Positions 36,530 to 45,641 of a DNA stretch of 64,000 nucleotides are shown piece by piece. The notes beneath the pieces are model-generated. The model did no database searches. It worked only from the letters and a program-made list of their open reading frames with translations, and was not told the origin of the DNA. How positions within the stretch are numbered: the first letter of the stretch is position 1; the number at the start of each line of letters is the position of its first letter. The translations under genes were made by a program, and so were the position numbers. Origin of the DNA: an uncultured Flavobacteriaceae bacterium (GTDB lineage Bacteria; Bacteroidota; Bacteroidia; Flavobacteriales; Flavobacteriaceae); assembly GCA_947488345.1 (NCBI GenBank), contig CANKZQ010000002.1:496001-560000 (forward strand), read 5' to 3'.

Positions 36530-37192
36530 ATGATCAAAACATCAGTATCACTTATTTTAATTGTACTTTTTTTAGGACTTGGTCAAGGTGTCATGGCTCA
36601 AAATGATTCTATCTCTACGGCATTTAGAAAAGGACGTTGGCTTACGGGATTATCTGGAAACATTAGCTCAACAACAACGCAGGTCGACAATGCTGCTTTT
36701 AAGACAACCTCCAATAATTATGGCATTAACATAGAAAGTGGAAAGTTTCTAAAAAATAGATGGCTCGTTGGTGGCTTATTTCAAGCCAATAAAGCAAGTA
36801 CAAGTGGTACATTAGAAAAAACAACAGAGACTTTTTATATTGGTCCCTTTTCTAATTACTACTTTATGGATGGAAACACAGGCTCGCTTTTTGCTCGATT
36901 TTCGTTGGGATATGTACGTTATAAAGATGAAACGGAATTTATGACCCAAAACAACATAGTTACACAAGAATTTTCGGAAGGTAGTGGCTTAGGATCTATT
37001 CTAGGTGTAGGTTATTCGTATACCATGAATGACTATATTGCTTTTGATCTGGGTATCAATGTCAATTTATTTTGGGTTTCAATTGAGCAAGAATCACTGC
37101 CCTTACAAACCATTTCGAACACCAATATTTCATCGAACGATATTTCTTTTTCTTTTGGATTTAATATTATTCTAGACGATTTCTTTTTTTAA
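36530..37192 (+). CDS. Outer-membrane beta-barrel protein
   Basis: The protein has 220 residues with a signal peptide ending GVMAQ, followed by about eight amphipathic strands. The alternating pattern and the final SFSFGFNIILDDFFF end fit a small eight-stranded outer-membrane barrel of the PF13568-like class. The function is unknown. It abuts the Omp85-like gene with no gap, so the two are co-translated and the operon continues to the deacylase gene. Confidence 0.75.
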   Translation: MIKTSVSLILIVLFLGLGQGVMAQNDSISTAFRKGRWLTGLSGNISSTTTQVDNAAFKTTSNNYGINIESGKFLKNRWLVGGLFQANKASTSGTLEKTTETFYIGPFSNYYFMDGNTGSLFARFSLGYVRYKDETEFMTQNNIVTQEFSEGSGLGSILGVGYSYTMNDYIAFDLGINVNLFWVSIEQESLPLQTISNTNISSNDISFSFGFNIILDDFFF

Positions 37193-38308
37193 ATGAAAAA
37201 AACAATCCTTTACATATCGCTCCTACTTTTTACCTGTACTGTTTTTGGGCAACGGAAAGATGAGAATAATTTGGTGAAAATAGATACTATTTCGAGCACT
37301 AAAAACTACCAACTTATTGCCATACCCATTGCCTTTTATACACCAGAAACAGGATTCGGGTTTGGAGGTGGCGGACAGCTGTTCTTTTTGGGTGAAAATA
37401 ACACTTACAAAAACAGGTTATCGAACATCTTATTTAGCGGAATTTATACCTTAAATAAGCAACTCATGTTCGAAATCACACCTCAAATTTATTTCGGCGC
37501 GGGTGATTATTTTATTGATGCACATTATTTATTAGAAGTATACCCTAATCTGTTCTGGGGTGTTGGTAATAATACACCAGACGAAAATGAAGAAGTCTAT
37601 AATCAAACAACACATGCGGTAAATATTGCATTTATGAAGCGACTACCTCCAGATTTAAGCTTTGGGTTTCAGTTCACATTTAAAAATCATGAGGTTACCG
37701 AAATTCAAGAAGGTGGGATTTTAGAATCTCAAAATGTGTTGGGAAATAGAAGAACGGTCGTAGCCGGATTAGGTGCCGTGTTTAATTTTGATACTAGAGA
37801 TAATACAGGTTCACCAAATAAAGGGTTCTACTACCAGGCCAAGGCCCATTTTTCTAGTGAGATTTTTGGCGCTACTTCGGGCTTTAATAAGTTTGTATTA
37901 GATTTAAGAGAATACTTACCTATAGGAGAGCGCAGTCTATTGGCTTTTCAATTATATTCGGAAAATAATTTTGGAGAAGTGCCATTTCAAGCGCTCGCAA
38001 GTTATGGTGGTGGTAATAGAGCGCGAGGCTATTTTTTTGGACGCTTTTTAGATAAACAGATGTACGTATCTCAACTAGAGTATCGTTGGCGATTCAAGTC
38101 AAGGTGGACTCTTAATGCTTTTGCCTTGGCTGGTGAAGTGGCTGAGCGCCCTGAAGATTTCTTTAGTATCAAGAATATAAAACCAAGTGTCGGTTTAGGC
38201 GCTCGATTTAGAATTTTTAAAGGCAAAGATACCTGGCTCCGTTTTGATGTAGGGAGCGGTGTTGATGGTAATTCAGGAATTTATTTTGGAATTAACGAAG
38301 CCTTTTAA
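37193..38308 (+). CDS. Omp85-superfamily surface antigen-like barrel
   Basis: The protein has 371 residues with a signal peptide (ending TVFGQ). It has no POTRA-like repeats; nearly the whole chain is barrel. The segments NTRDNTGSPNKGFYYQAKAHF and RARGYFFGRFLDKQMYVSQLEYRWRF are typical of the bac_surface_Ag (BamA/TamA C-terminal) domain. Proteins of this short type are widely annotated as surface antigens without known substrate. It directly follows the beta-barrel gene with no gap and precedes the PagL-like gene. Confidence 0.82.
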   Translation: MKKTILYISLLLFTCTVFGQRKDENNLVKIDTISSTKNYQLIAIPIAFYTPETGFGFGGGGQLFFLGENNTYKNRLSNILFSGIYTLNKQLMFEITPQIYFGAGDYFIDAHYLLEVYPNLFWGVGNNTPDENEEVYNQTTHAVNIAFMKRLPPDLSFGFQFTFKNHEVTEIQEGGILESQNVLGNRRTVVAGLGAVFNFDTRDNTGSPNKGFYYQAKAHFSSEIFGATSGFNKFVLDLREYLPIGERSLLAFQLYSENNFGEVPFQALASYGGGNRARGYFFGRFLDKQMYVSQLEYRWRFKSRWTLNAFALAGEVAERPEDFFSIKNIKPSVGLGARFRIFKGKDTWLRFDVGSGVDGNSGIYFGINEAF

Positions 38309-38334
38309 TAATTTTAAAATCAGACTATAACATT

Positions 38335-39480
38335 ATGAGAAAGTTATACTTCTTTTTTTTTATACTTTTTACACACAGTTTAAGTGTATCCTCGCAATCA
38401 GATGCTGAAGGTAAGAATCGATTTAAATTTATCGAAATCAAATCAAACTACGGTGCTTTTTTATATTCTGATAACAGTTTAGGGCAATCGGGCTTACTCG
38501 ATCAAGGCTATGGTGCTGTATCTGTAAAATTAGGGTGGCAACCAACAGATCCCGAAGGTTGGGCAAGCCGATATGGATATCCGTCTTACGGCATTGGTCT
38601 ATACAGTGGTTTCTTAGGTGATGCTAGAGTGTATGGCAATCCGAATGCCATCTATGGCTTTATGAATTTTCCGATTTCAGGATCACATAGAAGAAATGTA
38701 TTTTCTATTGAACCTTCTGTTGGACTCACCTATAATTTAAATCCTTTCGACTCACAAGAAAACCCACTAAATGAAGCCATAGGTGCAAGAATGGCGGTTT
38801 ATTTTAATATTGATTTTGGTTTTGCCTATAAATTTACGCGAGAACTTGATCTACTCTACGGGTTTGACTTTAGCCATTTTAGTAACGGCGCAACCTTTAC
38901 ACCGAATAATGGATTGAACCTTTATGGTATTAATTTAGGAGTACGGTATCACTATAATGCTTCTCAGTTCAGTAAAAATAAAGATCCCTTTACAGATGAT
39001 GTATTACCCGCTAGATTTAAGCGACCCTCAAAATCTCCGAGAGATAAAACACGTGAAAGTGCGATTAGCTTTTATGTCGCTGGAGGTGCTTCTCAAAGAG
39101 ATCAAGACCAAGGGACCAACACTTTATTTGGTGTTTTTTCTGCTGTTGTTGATTATGAACATCAGTTCAATGAAATGCATGGGATAACCGGAGGTATTGA
39201 CTTATTTTATGACAATAGACTGCGTCAAATTGAAACTTCTGAACGACCTCAACTCGGGGCGCATATTGGTTATGATTTTATGTTTCATAAGTTAGCTGTA
39301 AAATTTCAAATAGGTACTTATGTAGGAGATGATAAGGGTAAAGGTGGCTTCTTTATGCGCCCTGCCTTACGTTATAATATATCCAAACTTGTTTTTGCTC
39401 AAATCGGACTCAAAACCTTAAATGGCGGTGCTGCAGATTATATTGAATATGGCATCGGAATTCGACCATTTAAATGGTAA
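38335..39480 (+). CDS. PagL-like acyloxyacyl hydrolase (lipid A 3-O-deacylase family)
   Basis: The protein has 381 residues with a signal peptide (ending LSVSSQ). The catalytic-type motif HFSNGA (about 181-186) in FDFSHFSNGATFTPNNGLN matches the His-Ser pair of PagL-type deacylases. The chain is longer than the ~180-residue PagL; the extra C-terminal half is also strand-rich. It would remove an acyl chain from lipid A in the outer membrane. Grouped with two other outer-membrane barrels, it may be part of an envelope-remodelling operon. Confidence 0.8.
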   Translation: MRKLYFFFFILFTHSLSVSSQSDAEGKNRFKFIEIKSNYGAFLYSDNSLGQSGLLDQGYGAVSVKLGWQPTDPEGWASRYGYPSYGIGLYSGFLGDARVYGNPNAIYGFMNFPISGSHRRNVFSIEPSVGLTYNLNPFDSQENPLNEAIGARMAVYFNIDFGFAYKFTRELDLLYGFDFSHFSNGATFTPNNGLNLYGINLGVRYHYNASQFSKNKDPFTDDVLPARFKRPSKSPRDKTRESAISFYVAGGASQRDQDQGTNTLFGVFSAVVDYEHQFNEMHGITGGIDLFYDNRLRQIETSERPQLGAHIGYDFMFHKLAVKFQIGTYVGDDKGKGGFFMRPALRYNISKLVFAQIGLKTLNGGAADYIEYGIGIRPFKW

Positions 39481-39489
39481 TTAGTCTTG

Positions 39490-40326
39490 TTATCTTTTAA
39501 AAACGATCACTGGCAATTTTGAGTGATTTGCCATGGTCTCCCCTACACTATGTGTAAAGAAATGTGAAAGTCCCTTTTTACCATGCGTAGCAATTGCAAT
39601 TAAATCGGCATTGATCATCTCAGCATAATTACCAATTCCCTTTTCTATAGTATAATCATTGTATACGTAGATGTCATCTCTCGATATCGCAATACTCTTT
39701 TTTGCAATTTTTAGAAAATCCTTAATCAATCCGTTCATTTCTTCTGTAGATTCAAAATCAAGGCCTGGGGTATTCACATACACCAAATGGAATTTTGCAC
39801 CTATAGAATTGCAGAAATCAATCACTTTTGAGAGTGAAGGTATCAGTTTTACATCTAAATCACACCCAAAAACTACGTTCTCAAAATGTATATTTGAAAG
39901 CCTATTCTTCACCACTAAAATTGGCGTGTCTGTATGACGAATTACTTTTTCGGTATTCGTACCGACGAACAACTCTTCTATGCCCTTGGCTCCATGAGAT
40001 CCCATGATGATCAAATCTGCATTGACTTTTTTCGCAACAATTGGTAACTCTTCAAAGACTTTATTAATGGTAATAATTGATTCAATCTCAACATCAATTA
40101 AATATGTCTTATCTAAAAATTGACGCATATCCTCTTTGGCCAACTCTAAGTGACGCTTGACTTCTTCTGATGTTTTTTCTTCCATTCGTACTACAATGGC
40201 TGGCATAATACCTACCATATGAATGGCATAAATTTTTGCACTGTGTTTTTTTGCTAACCCGGCAGCGGTACGTAATGCATTATCTGAATATTCCGAAAAA
40301 TCGACAGGTACTAAAAAATTCTTCAT
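39490..40326 (-). CDS. Universal stress protein with two Usp domains
   Basis: The protein has 278 residues made of two tandem UspA domains. The first carries the ATP-binding motif GSHGAKGIEELFVGTNTEKV (about 115-134); the second ends ATHGKKGLSHFFTHSVGETM. It is the last gene of the efflux operon, 14 nt after the metallo-hydrolase gene. Such proteins bind ATP and help stress survival; the link to the efflux pump is inferred only from the operon. Confidence 0.92.
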   Translation of the reverse strand: MKNFLVPVDFSEYSDNALRTAAGLAKKHSAKIYAIHMVGIMPAIVVRMEEKTSEEVKRHLELAKEDMRQFLDKTYLIDVEIESIITINKVFEELPIVAKKVNADLIIMGSHGAKGIEELFVGTNTEKVIRHTDTPILVVKNRLSNIHFENVVFGCDLDVKLIPSLSKVIDFCNSIGAKFHLVYVNTPGLDFESTEEMNGLIKDFLKIAKKSIAISRDDIYVYNDYTIEKGIGNYAEMINADLIAIATHGKKGLSHFFTHSVGETMANHSKLPVIVFKR

Positions 40327-40340
40327 TATTACTAACTAAA

Positions 40341-41171
40341 TTATAATCTGATGGATTGGCCTTCTCGAGCCAAAAAACAATTCGTAAAACGCGCTTGACA
40401 TTGTTTCTCAATATTTCTTAAGAACTCATCATCATGATCAGGGTCATGATGGGTAAGATATATATTTTTCACCCCTGCCCTTTCGGCAACTTCAATTGCC
40501 TGTTCCCAACTGCTATGGCCCCAGCCTCTGTGAGAAGGAAGTTCTTCTGGTGTATATTGCGCATCATGTATCAATATATCCGCATCTTGACAAAAAGCAA
40601 TGACTTTTTCATCTAAGGTCTCACCATGTTCGATATCACTGCAATAGACAATTATTTTTCCATCTACTTCGAGTCGATATCCATGCGCTCCACCAGGATG
40701 GTTATGTTTGTTCGTCGATAATTTACCCCCATCAAAATGTATGGTATTAGATTTGTTCACGGCATAGGTAAATTTGGCACCCATATTGTCAAGACTGATC
40801 GGAAAATAGGTGCTTTCCATTTGTCGAGCCATTACTGCTTTGAGATCATCAACTTGTGGCGTATCCGATAGAATAAAAAATTCTATTTCTTTACTAGGAT
40901 CGTAGGCAGGTGCAAAAAACGGAAAGCCTTGAATATGATCCCAGTGAAAATGAGAGAAAGCGATGAATATCTTTTTCCCTTTAGCAAAGTCTTTCTTTAT
41001 TAAGGTCTTACCTAAATTTCTGATACCCGTTCCGGCATCGAAAATCAGTACACTTTCTTCATCATCTCTATCTGATGAAATAGAAACACAGGTGGTGTTA
41101 CCACCAAATTCTTGAAATCCGGCATCACAAACAGGTATAGACCCTCTCGTACCATGAAATGTGATTTTCAT
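40341..41171 (-). CDS. Metallo-beta-lactamase-fold hydrolase
   Basis: The protein has 276 residues with no signal peptide. The metal-binding motif is His74-Phe-His76-Trp-Asp78-His79, with further ligands in the VYCSDIEHGE, LIHDAQYTPEE and YLTHHDPDHDD segments. The sequence resembles PhnP-type and cyclic-nucleotide-phosphodiesterase-like family members. The second metal ligand sites look complete, so it should be active. The substrate is not known. It is in an operon with RND efflux and universal stress genes. Confidence 0.88.
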   Translation of the reverse strand: MKITFHGTRGSIPVCDAGFQEFGGNTTCVSISSDRDDEESVLIFDAGTGIRNLGKTLIKKDFAKGKKIFIAFSHFHWDHIQGFPFFAPAYDPSKEIEFFILSDTPQVDDLKAVMARQMESTYFPISLDNMGAKFTYAVNKSNTIHFDGGKLSTNKHNHPGGAHGYRLEVDGKIIVYCSDIEHGETLDEKVIAFCQDADILIHDAQYTPEELPSHRGWGHSSWEQAIEVAERAGVKNIYLTHHDPDHDDEFLRNIEKQCQARFTNCFLAREGQSIRL

Positions 41172-41183
41172 ATGACCATTATT

Positions 41184-41846
41184 TTAGTTTTTCTTAAATT
41201 GTTTCGCTACTAACTTTGAAAATCCTTCTAAAACTTTATCAGCACTTTCTGGATCTGTAACATCGGTTTGTAAAATTCCTACTAACTTTTGATCGCCCTT
41301 CAATGAAAGATTGTATGTTACTGCTTCTAAAAAATATGTTTTTGATCGCAATGCAATCGCATCTTTTCTTGCTGGAGGTGCCGCAATTTTTTGTTGAGAA
41401 TTTACATCAAAATTATACGCTCTAAAAGAAATAAAAGACTTCTCCTTAGGTGCCAAATTTGACATACCATCATCACTCTTTATAATTTTCTTTTTTACTT
41501 TCACATCCTTTAAAGCCGTAACGAGCACACCATTGATACCGTCTTTTTTAAACTGTTCAACTAATTGATCAATCTCTTCCTGAGTTTGACCATCGTTATC
41601 TGTCAATGAAGGATATTTTACATGTCTCTCAATGGCATCAATTCCTTTAGCTCGTAACCGATTTGCTATAGCCGTTTCGTACATTTTACTCACATCCTCT
41701 TTCTTCGCTTTTGACACGACGATTATTTTTTCATCCGTCAAAGAGCTAAAATCATCAGATTTCCATGAGTCTTCAACTTTCACCGATGCGCAACTAGTTA
41801 ATAGTATAACACATGAGAACATTAACAATTGGTTCACTTTCTTCAT
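41184..41846 (-). CDS. Lipoprotein of unknown function (paralogue of the one at 13451-14107)
   Basis: The protein has 220 residues with a lipoprotein signal peptide (LLTSC, Cys at about 19). Its start ASVKVEDSWKS parallels SSVRTVDSWKS of the lipoprotein at 13451, and the two share the order of segments to the C-terminus (KDGINGVLVTALKD against EDGIDIVVLTVLKD). It lies between the channel gene and the metallo-hydrolase gene, with short gaps on both sides. Function unknown; the fold may be DUF4136-like. Confidence 0.72.
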   Translation of the reverse strand: MKKVNQLLMFSCVILLTSCASVKVEDSWKSDDFSSLTDEKIIVVSKAKKEDVSKMYETAIANRLRAKGIDAIERHVKYPSLTDNDGQTQEEIDQLVEQFKKDGINGVLVTALKDVKVKKKIIKSDDGMSNLAPKEKSFISFRAYNFDVNSQQKIAAPPARKDAIALRSKTYFLEAVTYNLSLKGDQKLVGILQTDVTDPESADKVLEGFSKLVAKQFKKN

Positions 41847-41852
41847 TTAAAA

Positions 41853-42515
41853 TTATTTTTTTTGATTTATATATTTTCCTACAATTACCGCTGTTAATAC
41901 TACTAAATAAAATTGCCCAAGTAAGCCTATAAGTACTGCTGCTTTTTTTGCCAATGGAATCGCAGGAACGATTTCTCCATAACCAATAGTCATTAATGTG
42001 ATATAACTGTAATAGATCAAATCTTCACTAATAAAAGTTCGATTTCCATCTATATAATTTAGACCTTGAAAAGCTCCAGGATGGTATAATTCTATGCTCA
42101 AGCATATAAAAAAACCGATCAATCCAATTGACACATAGCCACTAATTAATCCGAATATAACGTTCTTCCCTACTTCTTTGGCAGACCAAACTTGCCGTAT
42201 CAACTCTGTTGCAAGTAACACGTAAAAAAGAAAAAGAGATATTAATTTTACGTTATTTATGGTTTTTATATGTTCACTTTCAGAAACGTCAATGCCCAAT
42301 GCTATAATTGCAATCAACAATAAAATAACAATGAACCACATTTTCTTTCTATTCCTATAGAACATTAAAACAGCGGCCAATAAATTGAAAATAAACAAAA
42401 TTGGGGCTACATACACATCGAACCATGCAGCCGGAAACAACAAACCTCCAAATAAAATCGCAAGTTGAGAAGATAATATAATTTCAAAACGGTATGGGTA
42501 CAAACGTTTCAACAT
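41853..42515 (-). CDS. Potassium-channel-like two-pore-helix membrane protein
   Basis: The protein has 220 residues from the ATG at 42515, which overlaps the RND gene stop (TGATG); an in-frame TTG at 42518 would add one residue. It has about six hydrophobic helices. The last two flank the selectivity filter TIGYGEIVP, typical of Ion_trans_2 potassium channels, with filter TxGYG. There is no cytoplasmic RCK domain. Its coupling to the RND transporter gene is odd and may link ion flux to pump activity, but that is speculation. Confidence 0.85.
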   Translation of the reverse strand: MLKRLYPYRFEIILSSQLAILFGGLLFPAAWFDVYVAPILFIFNLLAAVLMFYRNRKKMWFIVILLLIAIIALGIDVSESEHIKTINNVKLISLFLFYVLLATELIRQVWSAKEVGKNVIFGLISGYVSIGLIGFFICLSIELYHPGAFQGLNYIDGNRTFISEDLIYYSYITLMTIGYGEIVPAIPLAKKAAVLIGLLGQFYLVVLTAVIVGKYINQKK

Positions 42516-45500
42516 CAATCTAACAATTGCTCATTGAATTCATATCCTTTATAATCAACTTTATATAAGACACTATAAAATGCAGGTATAAATAACAAAG
42601 TAATAACGGTGCCAAATAATAACCCGATCATGATTGTTACTGCCATCGGCTCCCACATTTCACCCCCACCTAAATAGAGCGGAACCAAGCCAAGCACAGT
42701 TGTAAACGTGGCCAATAATATGGGCCTGAAACGTTGTAAGCAAGCGGCAATAATAGCATCCTGAGGTTTTCTCTTTACTTCGTTCTCTTCTATTTCTATT
42801 CTATCAACGAGTACAATAGCATTATTAATGACAATTCCAGCTAATGAAATAACTCCTAAAAAGGCCATAAAACCGAAGGGTACTCCGAAGATTAATAATC
42901 CAATAACCATCCCAATCACACCGAGTGGAATTGTACTCACTATCATTGCCATTTTTCTAAAGGAGTTGAACTGAATGATGAGTAACATCACAATAATGAA
43001 TGCAGATAAGGGAAGATAGTTGGCTACAGCTCCCATATTCTCGGCAGAACTTTCAGCATCTCCACCTAAATTATAGGTATAGTCTTTACCCCATATTTCT
43101 TTTTGCTCTTGAAGCCATGGTGTGATAGCAGCTGCAATAGCCGACGCATTTCCTCCTACGGCTAATTCACTAGAGACATTAATAGTACGCGTCAAATTCA
43201 AGCGTTTAATTTTCGAATATTGCCATTGTGGCAAGATAGATGCCACTTGTAACAGCGGTACACTTTTACCAGAATTTTGTGCGTATACGTTCAAAGTTTC
43301 CAAAGAGGCTAATGACTGTTGCTTGTTTTGATCGCTCTTCATCACAATAGGAATCGATTTGTCTCCTTCTCTATACTCTCCTGCTTGAAATCCGTCTAAA
43401 ACAGTTTGTAGGGAGGTCGCAATGTCTTGATTTGTAACACCAGCTGATTGTGCTTTATTCGGATCAATTGAAACTACGAATTTCTTTCCTTTGGGGCCCC
43501 AATCGTCTTTAATATTCTTTGTTCCTGCAATACTGAACAACTTTGATTTTATCGCTTCCGAGATACTTGCTAATTTATCTGGATCATCTCCTGACACCTT
43601 GATTTCAATAGGTGTTCCACCTCCACCCGACCCCAATAAACCAACTTTAATATCAGCATTTGGGAAATTGGAAAATGCAAAAGCATCAATTTTTGAAATC
43701 ATATCATTATTCACCAAGAACGTCGTGGTATTTACTAAGATATGAGCATAATTAGAATTTGCCTCATCGGCGTTATAGCCCAAGTCATAGGCCGATGGCC
43801 CTTCCCCAATATAGGCTGACCAGTCTACAATACCCTCAGGACGATTCTCATTGGCTTGCAACTCTTTAATTATAAAATCTTCAATGGCCAACACGGTTGC
43901 GGTTGTTTGCTCAATTTTGGTGCCCTCAGGAAGATTAATGTCAATAGTGATCATATTACGATCACTATCTGGAAAGAATACAAAGGCTAACTTTGTAAAG
44001 CCAAAAATCGATAAGAAAAACATTAAGACTATACCTACCAAGACAGAACGTTTCCATGACAATGCAATTAAGATAAGGTCTTTATACTTAGCTTTTAATC
44101 CATTGATTAATCTATCTAAGAAACTTACCTTACCTTCTTCTTTAGGTTTTACTTTTAAAAAGTACACACAGAATAAAGTTATAATACTCAAAGCGATGAT
44201 CCACGAAGACAATAATGCAATAGTAATTACCACAAAAATAGGTCCCATAATATCACCCATTACAGATTCCGCCATAAAAAATGCCAAGAAAGCTGCAGAT
44301 GTCGTTAATGTTGATATCAACAGTGGTGTAAACAATTCAGAACAAGAGTCAATCGCCGCTTTCTTCACATCAATTCCTTGTTCTAACTTTACCATAACAG
44401 ATTCTGCCACAACAATTGCATTATCTACCATCATTCCTAAGGCCATAATTAATGCTGCCAATGAAATTTGATTCAGTCCAACATCAATTAACCCCATGAT
44501 CATTAAGGTAGTGATGGTAACAATAGGAATTAAACTCGCGATCACCAACCCTGTTCTTAATCCTAAAAAGAATAACATAACAGCTAGAACAATCCCAATC
44601 GCTTGTAGCAGATTACCAATGAAATCACTAATTTTCAGATCAATATATGTATCGATTGATGCTAGTCTAGAAACCTCTAAACCAACGGGTAATTTTTCTT
44701 GCCATTCACTCAATACTACATCTAATTCTTCGCCAAGCTTGATAATATTAGCTCCTTCTTTAAGTGATACATGTAATGAAACAGCGTCTTTCCCATTCAC
44801 ACGTACTTTTTGTGTTGGCGGATTGATATAGCCCTTTCGAATGGTGGTGATATCTCCTAAGGCGACTACTTGTCCATTATCACCCGTAGGAATCAACATC
44901 TGTTCTATGGCAGTAATATCATTAAAATTACCAGTAGGTTCTAAAATAATACGCTCTGCTTCTACATTAATGGCACCACCAGAACTTAATATGTTGGTGC
45001 TATTGATATTATTCTGAAGCTTACTAGAGGTCAACCCGTATGCTTTGAGTTTCGCATTTTCAAACTCGACAAAAACACGTTCTGCCTGCTCACCATTCAT
45101 TTCCACTTTTGCTGCATCTTCGAGTTTGATCAAATCATCTCTTAAATCATCAGCATATTCTTTCATTTCAATATATGAATACCCGTCACTAATGATACCT
45201 ACGGCAATGCCAAAAACTTCACCAATTCCATCATCTTTCAATTGAGGATTTACATTACTAGGCAATCCTTGTATAGCGCTTAATTTTCGTCGTAATCGAT
45301 CCCATACTGGTTGTAATTGTTCAGGACTTACCTCCATTTTAAGCTCCACGTTCACTACAGATAATCCTGTTCGAGAAGTGCTCGTTACTTTCTTTAATTC
45401 AGGAAGTTCTTGCGCAACTTTTTCGATTTTGTCGGTCACCAATTCTTCAACACGTTCTGGACTTGCGCCAGGAAACGAAGAAACTACAGATGCTACACGA

Positions 45501-45625
45501 ATCGTATATGGCGGCATACTGTCTCTAGACAACGATTTATAGAACATAAGTCCCATCACCATTACTACAGCCAACACACTTAAAACAACTCTATTTTTTT
45601 CAATTGAAAATTTGGTAAGATTCAT
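42515..45625 (-). CDS. RND-family efflux transporter permease (AcrB/CusA-like)
   Basis: The protein has 1036 residues, the normal RND size, with the first helix near residue 10-30 and two six-helix bundles (about 335-540 and 865-1025). Large periplasmic domains lie between them. It shows the LSREDMPP-like opening SLSRDSMPPY, an LIMALGMMVDNAIVVAE stretch in helix 4, and GVISLAGIVINNAIVLVD in the second half. It exports an unknown compound with proton-motive force, using the HlyD adaptor and TolC-fusion encoded upstream. Substrate class cannot be told: it is not of the metal-specific type by any motif I can see. Confidence 0.92.
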   Translation of the reverse strand: MNLTKFSIEKNRVVLSVLAVVMVMGLMFYKSLSRDSMPPYTIRVASVVSSFPGASPERVEELVTDKIEKVAQELPELKKVTSTSRTGLSVVNVELKMEVSPEQLQPVWDRLRRKLSAIQGLPSNVNPQLKDDGIGEVFGIAVGIISDGYSYIEMKEYADDLRDDLIKLEDAAKVEMNGEQAERVFVEFENAKLKAYGLTSSKLQNNINSTNILSSGGAINVEAERIILEPTGNFNDITAIEQMLIPTGDNGQVVALGDITTIRKGYINPPTQKVRVNGKDAVSLHVSLKEGANIIKLGEELDVVLSEWQEKLPVGLEVSRLASIDTYIDLKISDFIGNLLQAIGIVLAVMLFFLGLRTGLVIASLIPIVTITTLMIMGLIDVGLNQISLAALIMALGMMVDNAIVVAESVMVKLEQGIDVKKAAIDSCSELFTPLLISTLTTSAAFLAFFMAESVMGDIMGPIFVVITIALLSSWIIALSIITLFCVYFLKVKPKEEGKVSFLDRLINGLKAKYKDLILIALSWKRSVLVGIVLMFFLSIFGFTKLAFVFFPDSDRNMITIDINLPEGTKIEQTTATVLAIEDFIIKELQANENRPEGIVDWSAYIGEGPSAYDLGYNADEANSNYAHILVNTTTFLVNNDMISKIDAFAFSNFPNADIKVGLLGSGGGGTPIEIKVSGDDPDKLASISEAIKSKLFSIAGTKNIKDDWGPKGKKFVVSIDPNKAQSAGVTNQDIATSLQTVLDGFQAGEYREGDKSIPIVMKSDQNKQQSLASLETLNVYAQNSGKSVPLLQVASILPQWQYSKIKRLNLTRTINVSSELAVGGNASAIAAAITPWLQEQKEIWGKDYTYNLGGDAESSAENMGAVANYLPLSAFIIVMLLIIQFNSFRKMAMIVSTIPLGVIGMVIGLLIFGVPFGFMAFLGVISLAGIVINNAIVLVDRIEIEENEVKRKPQDAIIAACLQRFRPILLATFTTVLGLVPLYLGGGEMWEPMAVTIMIGLLFGTVITLLFIPAFYSVLYKVDYKGYEFNEQLLD

Positions 45626-45641
45626 AGATTAAATTTACTAG

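Noticed and set aside
43851-44471. 206-codon open frame antisense to the RND permease
   Set aside because: It lies inside a 1036-residue permease with normal helix pattern; the antisense frame is a shadow of it.
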